From NCBI GenBank assembly GCA_035705295.1, contig DASSWG010000122.1, positions 1 to 17,193 of the forward strand: a stretch of 17,193 nt of DNA, read 5' to 3'. Position 1 is the stretch's first letter. Each line of letters starts with the position of its first letter. The DNA is from DASSWG01 sp035705295 (GTDB lineage: Bacteria > Bacteroidota > Bacteroidia > Flavobacteriales > Flavobacteriaceae). Made by a program: the position numbers and the translations under genes. The notes beneath the pieces were generated by a model that saw nothing but the letters and a program-made list of their open reading frames with translations, searched no databases and was not told the origin of the DNA. Below are positions 13,441 to 17,193 of this stretch, one piece after another.

Positions 13441-14310
13441 ATGCAACAATATTTAGACCTCGTAAAACATGTTTTGGAAAACGGAACCGAAAAAGCGGAC
13501 CGCACCGGAACCGGCACCAAAAGTGTGTTCGGGTATCAAATGCGCTTCGATTTGAGCGAGGGTTTTCCGATGGTAACCACCAAAAAATTGCATTTGAAAT
13601 CCATCATTTATGAATTGTTGTGGTTTTTGAAAGGCGATACCAACATCAATTATTTACAGGAAAACGGCGTGCGGATATGGAACGAATGGGCGGACGAAAA
13701 AGGCGATTTGGGTCCGGTGTACGGCCACCAATGGCGCAATTGGAACAGCGATGAAATCGATCAAATTTCGGAAATCGTAGAAGCTTTAAAGAAAAATCCC
13801 AATAGTCGCCGCATGTTGGTTTCGGCTTGGAACCCGAGCGTTTTGCCCGATACATCCAAATCTTTCAGCGAAAATGTGGCCAATGGAAAAGCCGCCTTGC
13901 CGCCTTGCCATGCGTTTTTTCAATTTTACGTGTCCCCCTCCGTCCCGAATTCTCGGGACATCTCCCCCCAAGGGGGAGGAAAACGCAGGTTGTCGTTACA
14001 ACTTTATCAGCGGAGCGCGGACGTGTTTTTGGGCGTGCCGTTCAACATTGCTTCATACGCATTGTTCACAATGATGATGGCGCAGGTTTGCGGGTATGAA
14101 CCGGGCGATTTTGTGCACACGTTCGGCGATGCGCATATTTACAGCAACCATTACGAACAAATGAACCTGCAATTGTCGCGCGAACCCCGGAAATTGCCTT
14201 TGATGAAAATCAACCCGGAGGTAAACGATATTTTTGGCTTCAAATTTGATGACTTTACACTGGAAAATTACGATCCGCACCCGCCAATTAAAGGGAAAGT
14301 TGCGGTTTAA
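13441..14310 (+). CDS. thyA: Thymidylate synthase with in-frame palindromic-element insertion
   Basis: A 289-residue enzyme that methylates dUMP to dTMP using methylene-tetrahydrofolate. Catalytic Cys156 lies in LPPCHAFFQFYV (153-164); RTGTGTKSVFGYQMRFDL (21-38), QLYQRSADVFLGVPFNIASY (187-206), DAHIYSNHYEQ (230-240) and the C-terminal DPHPPIKGKVAV are all intact, so it should be active. Right after FQFYV, where relatives have a four-residue turn such as ADGK before LSxQLYQRS, there are about 19 residues. Residues 165-180 are encoded exactly by the 48-bp palindromic element at 13933-13980. The turn lies between two surface strands, which may explain tolerance. The gene follows the second toxin-antitoxin module and precedes a TonB_C gene by 15 bases. 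Confidence 0.95.
   Translation: MQQYLDLVKHVLENGTEKADRTGTGTKSVFGYQMRFDLSEGFPMVTTKKLHLKSIIYELLWFLKGDTNINYLQENGVRIWNEWADEKGDLGPVYGHQWRNWNSDEIDQISEIVEALKKNPNSRRMLVSAWNPSVLPDTSKSFSENVANGKAALPPCHAFFQFYVSPSVPNSRDISPQGGGKRRLSLQLYQRSADVFLGVPFNIASYALFTMMMAQVCGYEPGDFVHTFGDAHIYSNHYEQMNLQLSREPRKLPLMKINPEVNDIFGFKFDDFTLENYDPHPPIKGKVAV
13933..13980 (+). repeat. 48-bp palindromic element inserted in frame in thyA
   Basis: It can fold in two ways. In the first, TCCCCCT (13933-13939) pairs with AGGGGGA (13971-13977) around an inner stem GTCCCGA (13942-13948)/TCGGGAC (13953-13959) with loop attc. In the second, the 3' part alone forms CTCCCCC (13962-13968)/GGGGGAG (13972-13978) with a three-base loop. It is C/G-rich in blocks, unlike the surrounding coding sequence. 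Sixteen codons with no stop: SPSVPNSRDISPQGGG. The motif resembles small interspersed palindromes found between genes in Bacteroidota. Confidence 0.85.
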
Positions 14311-14325
14311 TAAAAATTATAGCTT

Positions 14326-14739
14326 ATGAAAACTCCCATTTTAATTTTGTTTGTACTGGTTTCCACTGTGGGTTTCGCCCAAGAAGGCGTCACCACTGAA
14401 GGAAACACGCTCACCATGCGCGAAATTGCACCGGTTTGGCCCGGTTGCGAAGGAAGCGAAGCCAAAAAGCAGAAATGTTTCAACGAGAAACTGGCACTGC
14501 ACATTTCGGAAAATTTCGATTTCTCAAATGGATATACGCCCGCCGACAAAGGCACCCGGATTTTGGTGAACATGGTCATCAACAAAGAAGGAGAAGCAGA
14601 AATAAAAAGCATTGAAGGCGGATCGGAAGCACTTCAAAAAGAAGCAAAACGGGTAATTTTGCTACTTCCCAAGATGAAACCGGGAAGCATTGGCGGCAAA
14701 CCCACTTCCATAAAATACACCGTGCCGTTCAGTTTTTAA
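14326..14739 (+). CDS. Small exported TonB C-terminal-domain protein
   Basis: A 137-residue protein with a signal peptide (MKTPILILFVLVSTVGFA, then Q19). The mature part matches the TonB C-terminal domain seen in many Bacteroidota proteins: IAPVWPGCEGS (35-44), KKQKCFNEKLALHISENF (48-64), NMVINKEGEAEIKSIEGGSE, LLLPKMKPGSIGGKPTSIKY and a final TVPFSF. Unlike a true energy transducer it has no N-terminal membrane anchor or proline-rich periplasm-spanning region, so it is probably a periplasmic protein using this fold rather than TonB itself. Two conserved cysteines (Cys41, Cys51) could pair. It follows thyA by 15 bases and is followed by a clear terminator, so it is likely co-transcribed with thyA. 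Function unknown. Confidence 0.8.
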   Translation: MKTPILILFVLVSTVGFAQEGVTTEGNTLTMREIAPVWPGCEGSEAKKQKCFNEKLALHISENFDFSNGYTPADKGTRILVNMVINKEGEAEIKSIEGGSEALQKEAKRVILLLPKMKPGSIGGKPTSIKYTVPFSF

Positions 14740-14777
14740 AAAACAACTTTTATTGAGCCAAATGATCTGGTTTTTTT

Positions 14778-14803
14778 AACCACTATTTAACAAGTGGTTT
14801 TTT
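14778..14803 (+). terminator. Rho-independent terminator after the TonB_C gene
   Basis: AACCACT (14778-14784) pairs with AGTGGTT (14793-14799) around an 8-base loop and runs into T6 (14798-14803). It separates the thyA-side transcript from egtBD. Confidence 0.8.
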
Positions 14804-14822
14804 CTGACTAAGCAAAAAATCG

Positions 14823-14830
14823 TAAATTTG
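14823..14830 (+). promoter_or_regulatory. Candidate -7 element for egtBD
   Basis: TAAATTTG, a full TAnnTTTG match, 26 bases before the egtB ATG and directly after the preceding terminator. Confidence 0.5.
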
Positions 14831-14832
14831 GG

Positions 14833-14852
14833 AACGGCCATAAAAAGCCGTT
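14833..14852 (+). promoter_or_regulatory. Inverted repeat at the egtB transcription start
   Basis: AACGGC (14833-14838) and GCCGTT (14847-14852) are perfect 6-bp arms with an 8-base A-rich loop. The predicted start point, about seven bases after the -7 element, falls in the left arm, and the right arm ends five bases before the ATG. It could be an operator or a leader hairpin. Confidence 0.4.
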
Positions 14853-14856
14853 TGCC

Positions 14857-16011
14857 ATGAACCTCGAGCTGCTTTCACTTTTTACCGAAACCCGTGCCCA
14901 AACGGAAATTTTATGCGAACCCTTGGAAATTGAGGATTATGTGGTGCAGCCCATTGTGGACGTCTCGCCGCCGAAATGGCATTTGGGGCATACCACTTGG
15001 TTTTTTGAAGAATTTATACTCACAAAATACGTTCCGGATTACGAAGTTTTCGACAAGGATTTTTCATTCGTTTTCAACAGTTATTACGAAAGTGTGGGCG
15101 AAAAAACAGTGCGCACCGACCGTGGGAATTTGTCACGGCCCACAGTGGAAAAAATTTATGAGTACCGCACCTATGTGACCCAAAAACTGGCCGAATTCCT
15201 TAAAAACAAGCCTTCAAAAGAAATTGAAGAACTCTTGACGATCGGTATCCACCACGAAAAACAACACCAAGAACTGCTGTTGACCGACATCAAATACATT
15301 TTGGGCAACAACCCATTGGTGCCTGTTTACAACGAACATTTCAGAGAAAACAAAGTGCAGGATTTTTCACAGAGATGGTTTGAAATTCCCGAAGGGATTT
15401 ATGAAATCGGTTATAATGAAACCGGTTTTTGCTACGACAACGAATTGGGAAGGCACAAAGTTTTTTTGAACGATTTTTCCATTTCCAACAAGCTTGTCAC
15501 CAACGAAGAATACCTGGAATTTATGGAAGCCGGTGGCTACGAAGATGTGCTTTTGTGGCATTCCGAAGCTTGGGAATGGTTGAAACAAAATTGCATAGAA
15601 TCTCCGCAATATTGGCACAAAATAGATGGGGAATGGTGCCAATACACACTTTCGGGATTGAAAGAATTAAATAAAAAAGCTCCGTTGACCCATATTTCCT
15701 ATTACGAAGCGGCGGCTTTTGCACAATGGAAAAAATTGCGATTACCGACGGAATTTGAATGGGAAATCGCCCAAGAAAAATTTGAATGGGGAACCCGTTG
15801 GGAATGGACCGAAAGCGCCTACCTCCCCTACCCAAAATATAAAAAAGCCGAAGGCGCGCTTGGCGAGTACAACGGCAAATTTATGGTGAACCAAAAAGTA
15901 TTGCGAGGCGGTTCGGTGGCCACGCCCGAAAATCATACGAGGCCAACGTACCGAAATTTTTTCCATCCACATTTGCGCTGGCAATTCACCGGTTTGCGCT
16001 TGGCAAAATAA
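14857..16011 (+). CDS. egtB: Ergothioneine biosynthesis sulfoxide synthase
   Basis: A 384-residue non-heme iron enzyme that joins hercynine (trimethylhistidine) to a thiol donor, gamma-glutamylcysteine or cysteine, with O2. The N-terminal DinB-like domain carries the likely iron ligands His45 (PPKWHLGHTTWFFEE), His133 and His137 (GIHHEKQHQELLLTDIKY). The C-terminal formylglycine-generating-enzyme-like domain (about 165-384) shows NKLVTNEEYLEFMEAGGYED, HISYYEAAAFAQWKKLRLPT, LRGGSVATPENHTRPTYRNF and a final RWQFTGLRLAK. It lacks the C-terminal methyltransferase fusion of the ovothiol enzyme OvoA, and a histidine methyltransferase gene follows by 11 bases, both supporting EgtB. Which thiol it uses cannot be decided from sequence. 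Confidence 0.92.
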   Translation: MNLELLSLFTETRAQTEILCEPLEIEDYVVQPIVDVSPPKWHLGHTTWFFEEFILTKYVPDYEVFDKDFSFVFNSYYESVGEKTVRTDRGNLSRPTVEKIYEYRTYVTQKLAEFLKNKPSKEIEELLTIGIHHEKQHQELLLTDIKYILGNNPLVPVYNEHFRENKVQDFSQRWFEIPEGIYEIGYNETGFCYDNELGRHKVFLNDFSISNKLVTNEEYLEFMEAGGYEDVLLWHSEAWEWLKQNCIESPQYWHKIDGEWCQYTLSGLKELNKKAPLTHISYYEAAAFAQWKKLRLPTEFEWEIAQEKFEWGTRWEWTESAYLPYPKYKKAEGALGEYNGKFMVNQKVLRGGSVATPENHTRPTYRNFFHPHLRWQFTGLRLAK

Positions 16012-16022
16012 TCCCTTTTTTT

Positions 16023-16994
16023 ATGAAAAAAGCAACCACCCAAAACATACATATATCCGATTTTGAAAAAGAAGTCCGCGAAGGCCTGACCGCTTTTCCG
16101 AAACGTCTTTCTTCCAAATTTATCTACGATCAAAAAGGGGACAAACTCTTTCAGAAGATCATGGATTTGCCCGACTATTACCTGACACGTTGCGAATTTG
16201 ATATTTTGCAAAAACACACCAAGGCAATCGCCGAAACTTTTAATGGTCCAAAAGGTTTCGACCTTATAGAACTCGGTGCGGGCGACGGAAAAAAAACAAA
16301 AATTTTGTTGAAACACCTTTCGGAAAAAGGATATGATTTCACGTATTTGCCGGTCGATATCAGCCAAAACGCTTTGGATGGTTTGGAATCTTCCCTGAAA
16401 AAGGAACTTCCAAAAGTCGCGGTAAAATCACAGCAAGGAACTTATTTCAAAACTTTGGATCGACTTTCGGAATACGATTCACGAAAAAAAGTGATCTTGA
16501 TGTTGGGCTCGAACATCGGGAATTTGCTCCACGAAAATGCCATCGATTTTCTAAAAAACATTCAAAGTTCCATGAATGAAAATGATTTGCTTTTTATGGG
16601 TTTCGACCAAAAGAAAAACCCGCAAACCATTTTGGATGCTTACAACGACAAAACCGGGGTGACGGCAGCTTTCAATAAAAATATTTTGGTGCGCATCAAT
16701 GCCGAATTTGGAGGGAATTTTAATGTTGAAAATTTTCTACATTGGGAAACCTACGACCCGGAAACCGGAACGGCAAAAAGTTTTTTGGTGAGCAAAACCG
16801 GACAAGAAATTTTTATTGAATACTTGAATTTGACCGTTCATTTTGATCCGTGGGAAAGTATCCATGTCGAAATCTCCCAAAAATACGACGATGCAGTCGT
16901 GGAATGGTTGGCAAACGAAGCCGGGTTGGAAATTACCACTTGGTTTTCCGATGAAAAAGGATTTTATAAAAATTATATTTTCAAGAAGAAATGA
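16023..16994 (+). CDS. egtD: L-histidine N-alpha-methyltransferase
   Basis: A 323-residue S-adenosylmethionine-dependent enzyme that trimethylates histidine to hercynine, the first step of ergothioneine synthesis. The N-terminal family signature is clear: LSSKFIYDQKGDKLFQKI (29-46), then MDLPDYYLTRCEFDIL (47-62). The SAM-binding motif FDLIELGAGDGKKT lies at 79-92, with VILMLGSNIGNL as the later strand motif and FDQKKNPQTILDAYND in the substrate-binding region. It follows egtB by 11 bases, so the two form an operon. No egtA, egtC or egtE homologue is visible; those roles may be encoded elsewhere or bypassed. No terminator is seen after the stop codon; short inverted repeats follow from 17051. 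Confidence 0.93.
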   Translation: MKKATTQNIHISDFEKEVREGLTAFPKRLSSKFIYDQKGDKLFQKIMDLPDYYLTRCEFDILQKHTKAIAETFNGPKGFDLIELGAGDGKKTKILLKHLSEKGYDFTYLPVDISQNALDGLESSLKKELPKVAVKSQQGTYFKTLDRLSEYDSRKKVILMLGSNIGNLLHENAIDFLKNIQSSMNENDLLFMGFDQKKNPQTILDAYNDKTGVTAAFNKNILVRINAEFGGNFNVENFLHWETYDPETGTAKSFLVSKTGQEIFIEYLNLTVHFDPWESIHVEISQKYDDAVVEWLANEAGLEITTWFSDEKGFYKNYIFKKK

Positions 16995-17050
16995 TTTGAT
17001 TTGAACCGAAAAACCATTATTCCGTACCAATAGTGTCCAAAATAAAATGA

Positions 17051-17162
17051 GACATAGGACGACAGGACCTATGACATAGGACAAAAATAGCTATCGTTCA
17101 CATTTGCAGTGGGTTAAATTCATAAATCTGTCTTATGTCCTACGTCATTTAGTCCTACGTCA
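17051..17162. repeat. Two oppositely oriented clusters of a GACRTAGGAC repeat
   Basis: GACATAGGAC occurs at 17051-17060 and again, ending in the same bases, at 17073-17082. The reverse-oriented GTCCTACGTCA occurs at 17137-17147 and 17152-17162. The left cluster also contains a CCTATG-A-CATAGG palindrome (17068-17080). The 54 bases between clusters show no gene. The whole is an imperfect inverted-repeat structure of unknown role. Nothing else is seen between the egtD stop and the window end. Confidence 0.75.
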
Positions 17163-17193
17163 GCGTCCTAAAAAGATAACCCCCTAAAATATG

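Noticed and set aside
14326..14739. True TonB energy transducer
   Set aside because: A cleavable signal peptide precedes the domain, and there is no membrane anchor plus proline-rich linker.
14857..16011. OvoA (ovothiol synthase)
   Set aside because: The protein ends with the sulfatase-modifying-like domain and lacks the fused C-terminal methyltransferase; egtD follows directly.
16737..17084. Minus-strand frame overlapping the egtD 3' end
   Set aside because: Mostly antisense to egtD, with its start inside the repeat region and no recognisable family features.

Overview
The window looks like a chromosomal segment from a member of the Bacteroidota, most likely Flavobacteriia. The evidence is a low-to-moderate G+C content, weak or absent Shine-Dalgarno sites, and repeated matches to the Bacteroidota -7 promoter element TAnnTTTG upstream of genes. 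The gene families also fit: a DUF5686 outer-membrane barrel ending in Phe, a TonB C-terminal-domain protein, and a flavobacterial-type pyruvate dehydrogenase E1-beta next to etfBA. This assignment is by family recognition only; no search was run.

Layout. Positions 1-177 hold the 3' end of a deoxynucleoside kinase gene, followed by a fatty-acid hydroxylase (327-989, +). A bidirectional terminator separates these from a minus-strand block: K+-dependent membrane pyrophosphatase (hppA), soluble pyrophosphatase (ppa), and a DUF5686 outer-membrane protein. Next comes a small VapBC-like toxin-antitoxin (TA) module (6829-7421, +) sitting between the intact pdhB (7436-8419, -) and a displaced second copy of the pdhB 3' end (6693-6791). 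Divergent from pdhB is the plus-strand run etfB, etfA, a DUF151/UVR bifunctional-nuclease-family gene, a nupG-like nucleoside transporter, a second PIN-domain TA module, thyA, a small TonB_C protein, egtB and egtD. The last 200 bases hold only short repeats.

How the genes fit together. PdhB (acetyl-CoA production) and EtfAB (electron transfer from acyl-CoA and related dehydrogenases) form a central-metabolism core. The nucleoside transporter, thymidylate synthase and deoxynucleoside kinase belong to nucleotide salvage and synthesis. The two pyrophosphatases remove the PPi that biosynthesis releases. EgtB and EgtD are the two signature enzymes of ergothioneine synthesis.

Most unusual points. 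(1) The first TA module is bracketed by a 91-bp gapless duplication of the pdhB tail: 49 bp are identical, and the 42 terminal bp carry 10 differences that are nearly all synonymous. It looks like a very small cassette that entered at the pdhB 3' end and supplied a replacement tail. (2) thyA carries a 48-bp palindromic element exactly in frame (residues 165-180) just after the catalytic-Cys motif. (3) Both TA modules have a perfect 7-bp inverted repeat overlapping the candidate -7 element, a likely autoregulatory operator. (4) HppA has Gly where many family members carry a semi-conserved Glu in helix 6, and has a Glu in helix 5 instead.
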